Origin: Prochlorococcus marinus str. MIT 0918
GTDB taxonomy: Bacteria; Cyanobacteriota; Cyanobacteriia; PCC-6307; Cyanobiaceae
Direction: 5' to 3'
Length of the DNA: 64,000 nt
NCBI RefSeq assembly: GCF_027359415.1
Contig: NZ_CP114780.1
Span: 1,116,001 to 1,180,000 of the forward strand
Notes under the pieces: generated by a model
Databases searched by the model: none
Seen by the model: the letters and a program-made list of their open reading frames with translations, nothing else
Told to the model about the DNA's origin: nothing
In this document: piece by piece, positions 19,844-30,692 of the stretch
Numbering within the stretch: the stretch's first letter is position 1
Layout: each line of letters begins with the position of its first letter
Program-made: the position numbers and the translations under genes

Positions 19844-21274
19844 CTAATAGCGATAATGATCCGGCTTATAAGGACCTTCAATAGGAACATTTAAATAATC
19901 TGATTGTTCTTTAGATAATTCAGTTAACTTGGCCCCAATCTTTTCTAAATGAAGTCGAGCAACCATTTCATCAAGATGTTTGGGAAGAACGTAAACTTGA
20001 TTTTGATATTTATCTTTCTGTGTAAATATCTCAATTTGAGCTAATACTTGATTTGTAAAAGAATTACTCATAACGAAACTTGGATGACCTGTAGCACAAC
20101 CCAAGTTAACCAATCGTCCTTCTGCTAAAAGAATAATTTTATTTCCATTAGGCAAAGTCACATGATCTACTTGAGGCTTAATATTTTCCCACTTATATGA
20201 CTTTAAAGAAGAAACATCAATCTCATTATCAAAATGACCAATATTGCAAACAATTGCCTCATCTTTCATCTTAATAAGATGCTTATTACAAATAACATTG
20301 AAATTACCTGTGGCTGTAACAAAAATATCTATATCTTCTACAACATCATCTAATCTAACTACTCTATAACCTTCCATTGCTGCTTGAAGCGCACAAATAG
20401 GATCAACCTCGGAAATCATTACAGTTGCCCCCAGTCCTCTTAAAGACTGTGCTGACCCTTTCCCTACATCTCCATATCCAATTACTAAAGCTACTTTTCC
20501 CGCAATCATTACATCAGTTGCTCTCTTTATTCCATCTACCAAGGATTCTCTACATCCATACAGATTATCAAATTTACTCTTAGTAACCGAGTCGTTAACG
20601 TTAATTGCTGGGAAAGGTAAGTCCCCATTTTTTTGCATTTGATAAAGCCTGGCTACGCCAGTAGTGGTTTCTTCAGTAACTCCTAGAATAAGTTCTTTAA
20701 TTCGAGAATAAAAAGATTTATCTTGCGACAATTTCTTTTTAATAGAAGCAAATAAAGCAATCTCCTCTTCATTTGAAGGATTCTCCAGAACTGAAATATC
20801 CTTTTCAGCCTTACTTCCAAGAATGACTAATCCTGTAGCATCTCCTCCATCGTCCAAAATCATATTTGGTCCTTCAGAAGAACCCCATTCAAGAATTCGA
20901 TGAGTGTAATCCCAGTATTCATTTAATGATTCACCTTTTTTAGCAAAAACAGAAATACCAGCTTTTGCTATAGCTGCTGCTGCATGATCTTGTGTTGAAA
21001 AAATATTGCATGATGCCCATCGAACCTCTGCACCTAAAGCAACCAAAGTCTCAATTAATACACCAGTTTGTATTGTCATATGCAAACTACCAGCAATTCG
21101 AGAACCTTTCAAAGGCTGTTCGTTAGCAAATTTTTGTCTAAGAGCCATTAAACCAGGCATCTCAGTTTCAGCTATAGATAGCTCTTTACGTCCAAAGTCG
21201 GCGAGTGCTATATCTGCAACTTCATAAGTTCTATCTCCATCTACTTGTGAAGTTGATAATGTTGAAGCAACCAT
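19844..21274 (-). CDS. ahcY: Adenosylhomocysteinase
   Basis: Hydrolyses S-adenosylhomocysteine to homocysteine and adenosine, relieving product inhibition of methyltransferases. The 476-residue protein has the NAD-binding glycine motif [18 protein letters not shown] near 266-283. Substrate-site sequences include [20 protein letters not shown] and [16 protein letters not shown], and the C-terminal tail KPDHYRY reaches into the neighbouring NAD site. The insertion near 170-200 is typical of bacterial and plant enzymes. It is divergent from tsaE with only 35 bases between and has no SAH riboswitch in that space. Confidence 0.97.
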   Translation of the reverse strand: MVASTLSTSQVDGDRTYEVADIALADFGRKELSIAETEMPGLMALRQKFANEQPLKGSRIAGSLHMTIQTGVLIETLVALGAEVRWASCNIFSTQDHAAAAIAKAGISVFAKKGESLNEYWDYTHRILEWGSSEGPNMILDDGGDATGLVILGSKAEKDISVLENPSNEEEIALFASIKKKLSQDKSFYSRIKELILGVTEETTTGVARLYQMQKNGDLPFPAINVNDSVTKSKFDNLYGCRESLVDGIKRATDVMIAGKVALVIGYGDVGKGSAQSLRGLGATVMISEVDPICALQAAMEGYRVVRLDDVVEDIDIFVTATGNFNVICNKHLIKMKDEAIVCNIGHFDNEIDVSSLKSYKWENIKPQVDHVTLPNGNKIILLAEGRLVNLGCATGHPSFVMSNSFTNQVLAQIEIFTQKDKYQNQVYVLPKHLDEMVARLHLEKIGAKLTELSKEQSDYLNVPIEGPYKPDHYRY

Positions 21275-21309
21275 AATTACTTTTTAATAGAAAGGAAGCT
21301 AGAAGGAAC

Positions 21310-21816
21310 GTGCAAAAAAAAATCCAGGTTCCTAATCAAATCTCAGACAACTCTAACCAATCAAGCTGGTTCCTTGAAAATCATGACGCCACAATTAAAT
21401 TTGGCGAATCATTCGTTCACAATCTAAAGGACATTCAAATCCTTTTACTAGATGGACCACTGGGGGCCGGGAAAACATCTTTAGTCAAAGGTCTTGCTAA
21501 AGGTCTAGCAATTCAAGAACCAATTACAAGTCCAACTTTTGCATTAGCTCATCATTATCTAAATGGAAAAAGAGCACTGATTCATTTAGACCTTTATAGA
21601 TTAGACAATCCAATGGCCGCTGATGAATTATTTCTTCAAGAAGAAGAAACTACAAATCAACTAGGAGGGTTAATGGTGATCGAATGGCCATCAAAATTAA
21701 GCCTGAAAATAAATGATTCCTACTTAATACAAATTAGATATTTATCTAATGGTGGGAGACAGATTAACCTGATAACTGCTCAACCTAATGATAAAAACTT
21801 TTCTACCTCTGGATAA
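21310..21816 (+). CDS. tsaE: tRNA threonylcarbamoyladenosine biosynthesis ATPase TsaE
   Basis: ATPase that resets the TsaB/TsaD complex during t6A37 modification of ANN-decoding tRNAs. The 168 residues show Walker A GPLGAGKTSLVKG, then ITSPTFAL and LIHLDLYRLD, the conserved TsaE order. VIEWPSKL follows the expected EWxE/P position. The start is GTG at 21310, preceded by an AGAAGGA ribosome binding site. It converges with the PfkB-family kinase gene, the two coding regions overlapping by 37 bases. Confidence 0.93.
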   Translation: MQKKIQVPNQISDNSNQSSWFLENHDATIKFGESFVHNLKDIQILLLDGPLGAGKTSLVKGLAKGLAIQEPITSPTFALAHHYLNGKRALIHLDLYRLDNPMAADELFLQEEETTNQLGGLMVIEWPSKLSLKINDSYLIQIRYLSNGGRQINLITAQPNDKNFSTSG

Positions 21817-22781
21817 TGAGGCTGTGGATCAATTGCTCCTGAACCCTTACAGACCAATGCTCCGCATGCAGCTGAAAACTTAACCATTTGTTCTGCAAGA
21901 TTATTAGTTATAGGATTTAAAGAGTTAATTAAAACTTGAGATAGCATTCCTGCCATAAAAGCATCCCCTGCTCCAGTGGTATCCACTACTAATGAAGGAG
22001 CCAAAGGTTCTGTGGTTCCGTGATAGGAACCAATTTTCCAGCAAATAGGATTAGCTCCATCGGTGATAATGACACTTGGTCTCTGAGGAAGAGAGCCTGA
22101 AATAAATACTGGATCGTCGTTATTAAAAAACCATATCGCTTCTTCTTTAGCGAGCTTAATTAATGAAGCTCTTGCCAAAAATGGTTCAATCAAAGAAGAG
22201 AATTGATTACTAGGACCGCTTTCAGGAGAAAGTGTTTGATCCCAAAAAGTTGGTCTCCAATTCAAATCAATTGCTATTTGAATACCTTGTTGGACAGATT
22301 GGTCAATGATCCATTCAACGACCTCTCTGGAATTATCTCCCGCCAAAAGAATTGTTCCCATTACCAACCAATTTGCATTAATTGAGAGTGCAGGCCATTT
22401 ACTTTGCAAATTTTTTAAATTTAAAGCCTGATCAGCAAACATATTTTTTTTATTTCCTTTAAAACCGCCAAAACTTCTTTCACCATTGCTATCTCTTTTA
22501 ACAAGTACAACTCTTGTTAAAAGAGTTTCATGAATTTGTAATGCGGAAATATTGACCCCACATGAGATAAATAAATCTTGAAATTGAGTTCCAATAGAAT
22601 CATCCCCAACGCAACCAATAAAACCTACATTGAAACCTAGCTTGGCTAAGCCACAAGCAACGTTAGCCGGAGCTCCTCCCAGATAATCATGATGAGAATT
22701 TAAAGTCTCAAGACCTCCGCCAAGAGGACCTAAACGATCCACCAATGCTTCTCCTAAACAAATGACATTTGGACTGTTCAT
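21780..22781 (-). CDS. PfkB-family carbohydrate kinase, probable fructokinase
   Basis: Phosphorylates a sugar, most likely fructose, with ATP. The 333-residue ribokinase-fold protein opens with VICLGEALVDRLGP. The substrate-binding GGAPANVACGLAKLG lies near 35-49, and the C-terminal signature DTTGAGDAFMAGML contains the catalytic Asp. CGALVCKGSGAIDPQP closes the domain in fructokinase style. The exact sugar cannot be fixed from sequence. The last 37 bases overlap the end of tsaE on the opposite strand. Confidence 0.85.
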   Translation of the reverse strand: MNSPNVICLGEALVDRLGPLGGGLETLNSHHDYLGGAPANVACGLAKLGFNVGFIGCVGDDSIGTQFQDLFISCGVNISALQIHETLLTRVVLVKRDSNGERSFGGFKGNKKNMFADQALNLKNLQSKWPALSINANWLVMGTILLAGDNSREVVEWIIDQSVQQGIQIAIDLNWRPTFWDQTLSPESGPSNQFSSLIEPFLARASLIKLAKEEAIWFFNNDDPVFISGSLPQRPSVIITDGANPICWKIGSYHGTTEPLAPSLVVDTTGAGDAFMAGMLSQVLINSLNPITNNLAEQMVKFSAACGALVCKGSGAIDPQPHYPEVEKFLSLG

Positions 22782-22848
22782 ATCAAAACTATGTATTAAC
22801 CCTATAATTATCTAAGATGTAAATTTAACGCTAGGAATCTTATCTCTT

Positions 22849-24030
22849 TTATAAAGATAGATAATCGTTTAATGCAGAAATGATTTTATGATTAGCTGCT
22901 GGAAAAGGATAATTAATCAAATCAATAGGTTGAACCCATTCAACTTGCAAGCTAGATAAAGGTTTAGGTTTTCCAGAAACTAATTTACAAATATAAACAA
23001 CAAAATGAAGTTTTTTATTAGTATAAAAATGATCAAATTCTATAAGTTTTTGTTCTAATTTTACATCAACATCTAATTCCTCTTTAAGTTCTCTAACAAT
23101 TGTATATTCTATTAATTCACCATCCTCTTTTTTTCCACCAGGAAACTCCCATAACCCAGCCATAGTTTGACTATTAGTTCTTTGGTCAATAAGAACCTCC
23201 CCCAAAGCATTGATAATCAAACCAATTCCAATAACTAAATTTTTTCTCACCTTTCTAACACCTTTAACAGGAAAATTTGTTGGGTCCCCATGATAATAAG
23301 CGAAGCAATAAAGTTTCCAAGGGCAGCAAAAACATTTAGGACTATTTGTTGTACAAACAGTTGCTCCTAAATCCATTAATGCCTGATTAAAATGTCTAGG
23401 AGCATTTTGATCAAGCAAAAGATTACTTAATTTCCAAAGTCGAACTGAATCCTTCGATAATATTTTTTGACTACCAATTAATCTTGAAAGAATCCTTTTT
23501 ACATTGCCATCCAATAAAGCTGCTGGGGCATTAAAAGCAGAAGAAATAATACTGGCAGCAGTAGTTTTCCCAATGCCAGGTAAAGAAATCCAACTTTCTA
23601 AAGTAAGAGGCCAAGCCTCTGGATCTAAATGATCAGCCTCATTAATTCTGAACAATAGTTGTTTAGAAGCGTCATGTAATCTTTTAGCTCGAGAGTAATA
23701 ACCTAAACCTTGCCAATGTAGTAAAACATCATGCTGTAAAGCATTAGCTAAATCAGGCAAAGATGGAAATTCTGCTATCCAATTTTCCCAATAAGGTAAA
23801 ACAACAGCCAATTGCGTTTGCTGAAGCATGACTTCTGCAATCCAAATTGGATAAACAGGTAAGTTTTCATTCAATGTTGGGATACTCTTATCTTGTTTGA
23901 GCTTCCAAGGAATCCAGTGCCTTCCATTAAGCTCAAACCAAGCAAGAAGAGCTATTCTCATATCTTCAATCTTTTCAATATTCTCAAAATCTTCTATGGG
24001 GTTCTTATCTTGAAAAGCGTGAGAACACAT
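22849..24030 (-). CDS. mutY: A/G-specific adenine DNA glycosylase MutY
   Basis: Removes adenine mispaired with 8-oxoguanine. The N-terminal glycosylase core has IAEVMLQQTQLAVVLPYW, the helix-hairpin-helix LPGIGKTTAAS and MDLGATVC. The iron-sulfur Cys pattern C-x6-C-x2-C-x5-C is intact (CTTNSPKCFCCPWKLYC). The C-terminal half is a Nudix-like domain with GGKKEDGELIEYTIVRELKE, close to a full Nudix box. At 393 residues it is longer than E. coli MutY (350). A later ATG at 23961 (MRIALLAWF) is an alternative start that would avoid overlap with the divergent hydrolase gene. Confidence 0.93.
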   Translation of the reverse strand: MCSHAFQDKNPIEDFENIEKIEDMRIALLAWFELNGRHWIPWKLKQDKSIPTLNENLPVYPIWIAEVMLQQTQLAVVLPYWENWIAEFPSLPDLANALQHDVLLHWQGLGYYSRAKRLHDASKQLLFRINEADHLDPEAWPLTLESWISLPGIGKTTAASIISSAFNAPAALLDGNVKRILSRLIGSQKILSKDSVRLWKLSNLLLDQNAPRHFNQALMDLGATVCTTNSPKCFCCPWKLYCFAYYHGDPTNFPVKGVRKVRKNLVIGIGLIINALGEVLIDQRTNSQTMAGLWEFPGGKKEDGELIEYTIVRELKEELDVDVKLEQKLIEFDHFYTNKKLHFVVYICKLVSGKPKPLSSLQVEWVQPIDLINYPFPAANHKIISALNDYLSL

Positions 24031-24921
24031 TTCTTTAATTGGAATGGATTAAAAGTTGCATGGCAAGCAAAAGGAGCTGACAGTCAGTATCCTTTAGCAA
24101 CTTTATTAATTCATGGCTTTGGAGCTAATAAAGATCATTGGAGGAATAATCAAAATGTTCTAGCCTCTATTGCCCCTTGCTATGCAATAGATTTAATAGG
24201 ATTTGGCCAAAGTAGCCAACCTACTTCAAGACTAATAGGAGAAGAAAAAACACAAAAGAATTTCTTTTATAACTTTGATAACTGGGGACAACAAATTATC
24301 GATTTCTCAAACCTAATAATTGATAGGCCCGTTTTATTAATTGGCAATTCAATTGGTGGTGTGATTGCATTAAAAGCAGCAAAAGTACTGGGCAAAAAAT
24401 GTAAAGGGGTCATTTTAATTAATTGCGCCCAACGACTAATGGATGACAAACAACTTATACATCAACCAGAATGGCAAAGAACAATTCGACCTTTTCTTAA
24501 AATTATTACTAGGCAAAGATGGATTACTAAAAGCCTCTTCAAAAATGCTGCAAAGCCATCATTTATTCAAAAAGTACTTAAAACAGCTTATCCCACTTCA
24601 AATAACATTGATCAGGAATTAATTAATCTTCTGTATAAACCTACGAAACGATCTGGCGCTCACGAAGCATTTCATGGATTCATTAATATCTTTAACGACT
24701 ACCTTGCTCCAGAATTAATGAACAATTTAGAACTGCCTGTTCATATGATCTGGGGAGAAAAAGATCCTTGGGAACCACTTGATGAAGCAGAAAAATGGTT
24801 CAATACAATTACATGTATAAAGTCTCTAGAGATTATTAAGGACTCTGGACATTGTCCTCACGATGAGAATCCAGAGAAAGTAAACCCTTTATTAATGAAG
24901 TTAATTCAACTCGCTACGTAA
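24019..24921 (+). CDS. Alpha/beta hydrolase-fold protein
   Basis: A 300-residue alpha/beta hydrolase. It shows the oxyanion region LLIHGFGANKDHWR, the nucleophile elbow GNSIGG (Ser as nucleophile), the Asp-containing WGEKDPWEP and the late His in SGHCPHDENPE, a complete Ser-Asp-His triad. The substrate is unknown; relatives in cyanobacteria are simply annotated as hydrolases or lipases. The start is uncertain: the frame is open further upstream inside mutY, and I place it at GTG 24019, with TTG 24010 as an alternative. The 3' end overlaps the sigma factor gene by 16 bases. Confidence 0.8.
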   Translation: MRTHFFNWNGLKVAWQAKGADSQYPLATLLIHGFGANKDHWRNNQNVLASIAPCYAIDLIGFGQSSQPTSRLIGEEKTQKNFFYNFDNWGQQIIDFSNLIIDRPVLLIGNSIGGVIALKAAKVLGKKCKGVILINCAQRLMDDKQLIHQPEWQRTIRPFLKIITRQRWITKSLFKNAAKPSFIQKVLKTAYPTSNNIDQELINLLYKPTKRSGAHEAFHGFINIFNDYLAPELMNNLELPVHMIWGEKDPWEPLDEAEKWFNTITCIKSLEIIKDSGHCPHDENPEKVNPLLMKLIQLAT

Positions 24922-25946
24922 GCTTCTACCTCATTACCATATTTACGTAATCCTTTCAGACCATCTCTTTCAAGATTTCGAACGCGATCTCTGCTAATAC
25001 CAAGTATTCTCCCAATCCCAGTCAAAGTCATTGGTGCTTCACCATTAATTCCATAACGCATTCTTAACACTCTATTTTGTAATTCAGGTAATTTACCTAA
25101 CAACATTTCTAAATCACATTTCATACAATCAGTCTCAATTACTTGCTGAGGTAAATCATTTTTTGTCGACAGTAAATCTAATAAAATAGTATCTTCAGCA
25201 TTACTAATCTTTGTCTCTAAACTGACAGGTTGACTGGCCCTAAACATTAATTCTTTGACCTCTGAAACAGAAATCTCGACATAATCAGCCAGTTCTTGTA
25301 AAGAAGGTGTTCTAGCTAATTGCTGACTAAGTTCTCTTTGTCCTTTCTTAAGTTTATTTAGAACCTCAGTAATATGAATAGGTAATCTAATTAAGCGACT
25401 TTTTTCTGCTATTGCTCGTGTTATACCTTGACGAATCCACCAATAAGCATATGTAGAAAACTTATATCCTCGAGCAGGGTCAAACTTTTCAACTCCTCTA
25501 ACTAAACCAATGGTACCTTCTTGAATCAAATCTAAAAGCTCCATATTCCTTTTTGTATATTTCTTTGCAACACTAACTACTAGTCGCAAATTAGCTGCAA
25601 CCATTCTCTCTTTCGCCCTAGTTCCTCTCTTAAATCTTTTTTTCAACTCTTCAACAGTAATATCTGCATTTTTTGCAAGGTCTTCTGACGTAAGTTTCTC
25701 ACCGTGAATACTCTCTAATTCTCTTTGCAAGTTTTCCAAAACCATAAGTTCTTGAACCTGTCTTCCAAGAGTAATTTCCTGCTCATTAGTCAACAATGGA
25801 ACTCGACCTATATCGCGCAAATAAGATCTCACTAAATCAAGGTCTGCCAAAGGCTTTTGAGTTCCTTGAAAAGAAGTTTCTGTTTTCGAAATAATTTGAG
25901 TGCTATTCACAATAGAAACTCTGTTGAGTTTTGTTAAGAATATCAT
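24906..25946 (-). CDS. Group 2 RNA polymerase sigma factor (RpoD-like, SigB/C/D type)
   Basis: A sigma70-family factor without the long acidic region 1.1 of the primary sigma. Region 1.2 (DLVRSYLRDIGRVPLLTNEQ) leads into region 2 (NLRLVVSVAKKY, LLDLIQEGTIGLVRGVEKFD, YKFSTYAYWWIRQGI) and region 3. Region 4 has the helix-turn-helix MTLTGIGRILGISRDRVRNLE. This is the group 2 pattern of picocyanobacteria, which respond to light and stress. The start is uncertain: the frame opens with TTG at 25964, ATG is at 25946 and a GTG at 25910 has an AGAG upstream. Regulon unknown. Confidence 0.9.
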   Translation of the reverse strand: MIFLTKLNRVSIVNSTQIISKTETSFQGTQKPLADLDLVRSYLRDIGRVPLLTNEQEITLGRQVQELMVLENLQRELESIHGEKLTSEDLAKNADITVEELKKRFKRGTRAKERMVAANLRLVVSVAKKYTKRNMELLDLIQEGTIGLVRGVEKFDPARGYKFSTYAYWWIRQGITRAIAEKSRLIRLPIHITEVLNKLKKGQRELSQQLARTPSLQELADYVEISVSEVKELMFRASQPVSLETKISNAEDTILLDLLSTKNDLPQQVIETDCMKCDLEMLLGKLPELQNRVLRMRYGINGEAPMTLTGIGRILGISRDRVRNLERDGLKGLRKYGNEVEAYVAS

Positions 25947-26012
25947 TAAGAACTGTAAAGCCAAAGAAACTTACCGCAAATTAACCTTTTTTAAGTATAA
26001 ATACCTATAGGC

Positions 26013-27425
26013 TTAACTTCTTATATTTTGCAGTAACCATGATGCTGTACTTAAATAAATCCATACACCAGCAACATCAGTTGCCGTAGTAATAAAAGGA
26101 GCGGACATCAATGCAGGGTCTAATCCCATCCGATGGAACAATAAAGGGAGTGCCGCACCTGCCGTCCCAGCCAAAGTTGTAATAGCCATAAGACTTATAC
26201 CAACAGCTGCGCCAACTAAAGGCCCCTCTCCTTGCCACCAAGCAAAAGGAACTACAAATAAAAGCATGAGCAGGCCTAATAAGGCCCCTGCAATAGCCTC
26301 TCTAAAAATAGCCTTATATAAACCAAAAGCCTGGATTCTTTGAGTACTTAACCCCCTAATGACAACAGTCGAACTCTGGGCACCTACATTTCCTCCTGTA
26401 CCAATTAGCAAAGGAATAAATGCAGCCAATAAGACAACCTGCTGCAAAACATCATCATTGGAAGCAATAACTTTTGTTGTAAATGCATTTGCAATTACAA
26501 GCACAATCAACCAAACCACTCTTCTTCTAGCAACTGCAAATAAATCACTTTGAAAATAATCATCTTCATCTCCTGCTTGAACTGCACCCGCTGCATAGAT
26601 ATCTCGAGTCGCTTCTTGTTCAATTACATCGATTACATCATCAACGGTAACAATTCCAACCAAACGCTTTTCTCTATCTACTACTGGTAAAGCTAAAAAA
26701 TCATATCTCTGTATGGCTCTAGCAACTTCTTCTTGATCAGTGTCAGTTCGAACATTTACTACATCTTTAGTCATCACATCTCCAATACTTGCTTCAGGAT
26801 CTGCTGTTACTAAATCTCTCAACGATAATATTCCAGTTAAATGCCTCTCTCTATCAGTTACATAAAGGCTATAAATTGTTTCTGTATAAGGGGCCTGTCT
26901 CCTGACAATCGTTAATGCTTCAACTGCACTATGAAATTCCTTTAAATCAATAAATTCTGTGGTCATTAAACGCCCAGCAGTTTCAGGTTCATAACCAAGT
27001 AATTGGGCAGTAACTCTCCTTTCTTCAGGGCTTAATTCAGCTAATAATCTCCGAACAACTTTTGCAGGTAACTCATCAAATAATCTCACCCTGTCATCTG
27101 GAGACATGCTTTCCACTAATTCCAAAACCTCACCAGAGCGCAATCGATCAAGCAAACTCTGCTGAACAGCCGGTTCTAAATACTCATAAACTTCTATAGC
27201 CTCATTTTTACTTAATAATCTAAAAGCTAATGCCTGCAAGATTAAAGGTAAGTTTCCAATTGAATCAGCTATATCAACTGGCTGAACAGGTTCCAGTAAA
27301 GTTTTAACCCCATCATAATTACCAGCAGACAACATAGCTTCCAATTGCTGAGCTACAACCTCTGCTAATCGAGGTCCATTAACAGAAGAATCTCCATCAA
27401 TAGATGCACCTATTGTTTCGTTCAT
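26013..27425 (-). CDS. mgtE: Magnesium transporter MgtE
   Basis: Mg2+-gated channel for magnesium uptake. The order is N-terminal superhelical domain (VEPVQPVDIADSIGNLP and repeats of LLxxLxPEER type), two CBS domains (near 130-255, including YDFLALPVVDREKRLVGIV), a connecting helix and five membrane segments in the last 180 residues. Hallmarks are RRRVVWLIVLVIANAFT, IPLLIGTGGNVGAQSSTVVIRG and DPALMSAPFITTATDVAG. I take the ATG at 27425; an upstream in-frame TTG at 27443 would add six residues. No M-box is possible in the 35 bases before it. Confidence 0.94.
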   Translation of the reverse strand: MNETIGASIDGDSSVNGPRLAEVVAQQLEAMLSAGNYDGVKTLLEPVQPVDIADSIGNLPLILQALAFRLLSKNEAIEVYEYLEPAVQQSLLDRLRSGEVLELVESMSPDDRVRLFDELPAKVVRRLLAELSPEERRVTAQLLGYEPETAGRLMTTEFIDLKEFHSAVEALTIVRRQAPYTETIYSLYVTDRERHLTGILSLRDLVTADPEASIGDVMTKDVVNVRTDTDQEEVARAIQRYDFLALPVVDREKRLVGIVTVDDVIDVIEQEATRDIYAAGAVQAGDEDDYFQSDLFAVARRRVVWLIVLVIANAFTTKVIASNDDVLQQVVLLAAFIPLLIGTGGNVGAQSSTVVIRGLSTQRIQAFGLYKAIFREAIAGALLGLLMLLFVVPFAWWQGEGPLVGAAVGISLMAITTLAGTAGAALPLLFHRMGLDPALMSAPFITTATDVAGVWIYLSTASWLLQNIRS

Positions 27426-27460
27426 CGGCGCACCAAAATGCAATCAATATTTTATGTCTA

Positions 27461-27799
27461 TTAGGGAAAAAAAGATTGCTTTGTTTTTCTACCAATCCAA
27501 AAAGCAATAGCAAAAGCTAAAAATCCTACAATTAAGGTCACAGAAAGCAAAGCAAAAGCTTTAAGAAAAAAGCCATTTCTCATCAAATCCCATACATCAA
27601 CCATCCAACCGCTATATGTAGTTAAAGCACCACAAAAACCAATTCCCAAAAAGATTTGAATATTAGATCGAAATTCAAGTCCAGATAATAAACCAATCAA
27701 AGAAGCTCCAAAGATATTTGCCAAGAAATCATTACCTAACTTCCAACGCAATAAAGCTCCTAAAATAGAAGCCACTACTAAAAAAAAATATTTAACCAA
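27461..27799 (-). CDS. crcB: Fluoride ion channel CrcB (Fluc), second of a tandem pair
   Basis: A 112-residue four-helix membrane protein of the CrcB/Fluc family, which exports fluoride as dimers. It shows the early VVASILGALLRWKLG motif (G-A-x-x-R), FGASLIGLLSGL in place of the usual N-x-x-G helix 2, and the third-helix motif GFCGALTTYSGW. It begins with a TTG codon directly at the conserved N-terminus. It lies 22 bases downstream of a related crcB and 35 bases before mgtE, so it is probably co-transcribed with both. Confidence 0.9.
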   Translation of the reverse strand: MVKYFFLVVASILGALLRWKLGNDFLANIFGASLIGLLSGLEFRSNIQIFLGIGFCGALTTYSGWMVDVWDLMRNGFFLKAFALLSVTLIVGFLAFAIAFWIGRKTKQSFFP

Positions 27800-27821
27800 C
27801 AGAAATAATAAAATAATTCAT

Positions 27822-28217
27822 CTAAATATTGACTAAATTATATCCTATCGCCGCTGCAACTATTCCAAGAAATGTTGAGCAAAATAACCTTAAAAATAAA
27901 TTATTCCAATTCTGATTAGTAATACAAGAGTAAAAATCAAAGATTAAAGCAGAAAAAGTACTCAAGCTTCCTAAAAAACCAATACATATTAATAGGAAAA
28001 TTGGATGATTAATACTAAAGGATGATCTTATATTTTGTAGTCCAACAAAAAATCCTAAAAAGAATGTAGCTACCAAGTTGACTAATAATATTCCTTGAAA
28101 AGAAGATTTTCTTTTCACCATAAAAAGCCTAACAATATGCATTCGAATTATTGATCCAGGAGCGGCACCTAATCCAACATATAAATACGAATTATAATTA
28201 TCTAGAAAATCAAACAC
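27822..28217 (-). CDS. crcB: Fluoride ion channel CrcB (Fluc), first of a tandem pair
   Basis: Second paralogue in the tandem: about 131 residues with YVGLGAAPGSIIRM (helix 1 motif), LLVNLVATFFLGFFVG (helix 2 Asn present) and GFLGSLSTFSALIF (helix 3 motif). It differs from its neighbour in helix 2, where this copy keeps the N-x-x-A/G pattern, suggesting the two may form a heterodimeric channel. The start is uncertain: the frame is open from TTG 28253, but the GTG at 28217 overlaps the stop of the upstream SH3 gene (GTGTTTGA) and needs the shortest overlap. Confidence 0.85.
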   Translation of the reverse strand: MFDFLDNYNSYLYVGLGAAPGSIIRMHIVRLFMVKRKSSFQGILLVNLVATFFLGFFVGLQNIRSSFSINHPIFLLICIGFLGSLSTFSALIFDFYSCITNQNWNNLFLRLFCSTFLGIVAAAIGYNLVNI

Positions 28218-28539
28218 TAATCCAACCACGAATAACTGAAGAAGGGATTTCAATAAAGTCAGGGGTGGCTAATTTAACATGCATCCAATTTTGACCTGAT
28301 TCATTTACCCAAACTCTTACAACTTTAACCGGTGTTCCTGGTTGTATTTCTCGAAGTGGTTTTGAGATTAATGAAGGATCAGAGAAGAGAATACAAGATT
28401 CATTAGCAAAGAAAATCTCTTCAAAACGTTGACTTTGAATTATTTCTATTTTAGATCTATTGCCACCTCCTGCTGGTAAAGCAATAGGTGCTATCAAAGC
28501 AAATATTAATAAACACCCCCAGCGAAAAATAGAGCTCAT
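28210..28539 (-). CDS. Exported bacterial SH3-domain protein
   Basis: A 109-residue protein with an N-terminal signal sequence or anchor (CLLIFALIAPIALPAGG). One SH3b-like domain follows, with ESCILFSDPSL, PLREIQPGTPVKVVRVW, WMHVKL and a closing RGWISV strand. Such domains bind cell-wall or other peptides in the periplasm; the specific role is unknown. It begins 8 bases after gyrB ends on the same strand and overlaps the first crcB, forming a gyrB-SH3-crcB-crcB-mgtE run. Confidence 0.78.
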   Translation of the reverse strand: MSSIFRWGCLLIFALIAPIALPAGGGNRSKIEIIQSQRFEEIFFANESCILFSDPSLISKPLREIQPGTPVKVVRVWVNESGQNWMHVKLATPDFIEIPSSVIRGWISV

Positions 28540-28547
28540 TAAAAGTA

Positions 28548-30683
<2,136 letters not shown>

Positions 30684-30692
30684 AAAAAATTT

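Noticed and set aside
27426-27460. Magnesium (M-box) or fluoride riboswitch before mgtE or the crcB pair
   Set aside because: Leaders are 35 bases or less or overlap upstream genes, too short for either aptamer.
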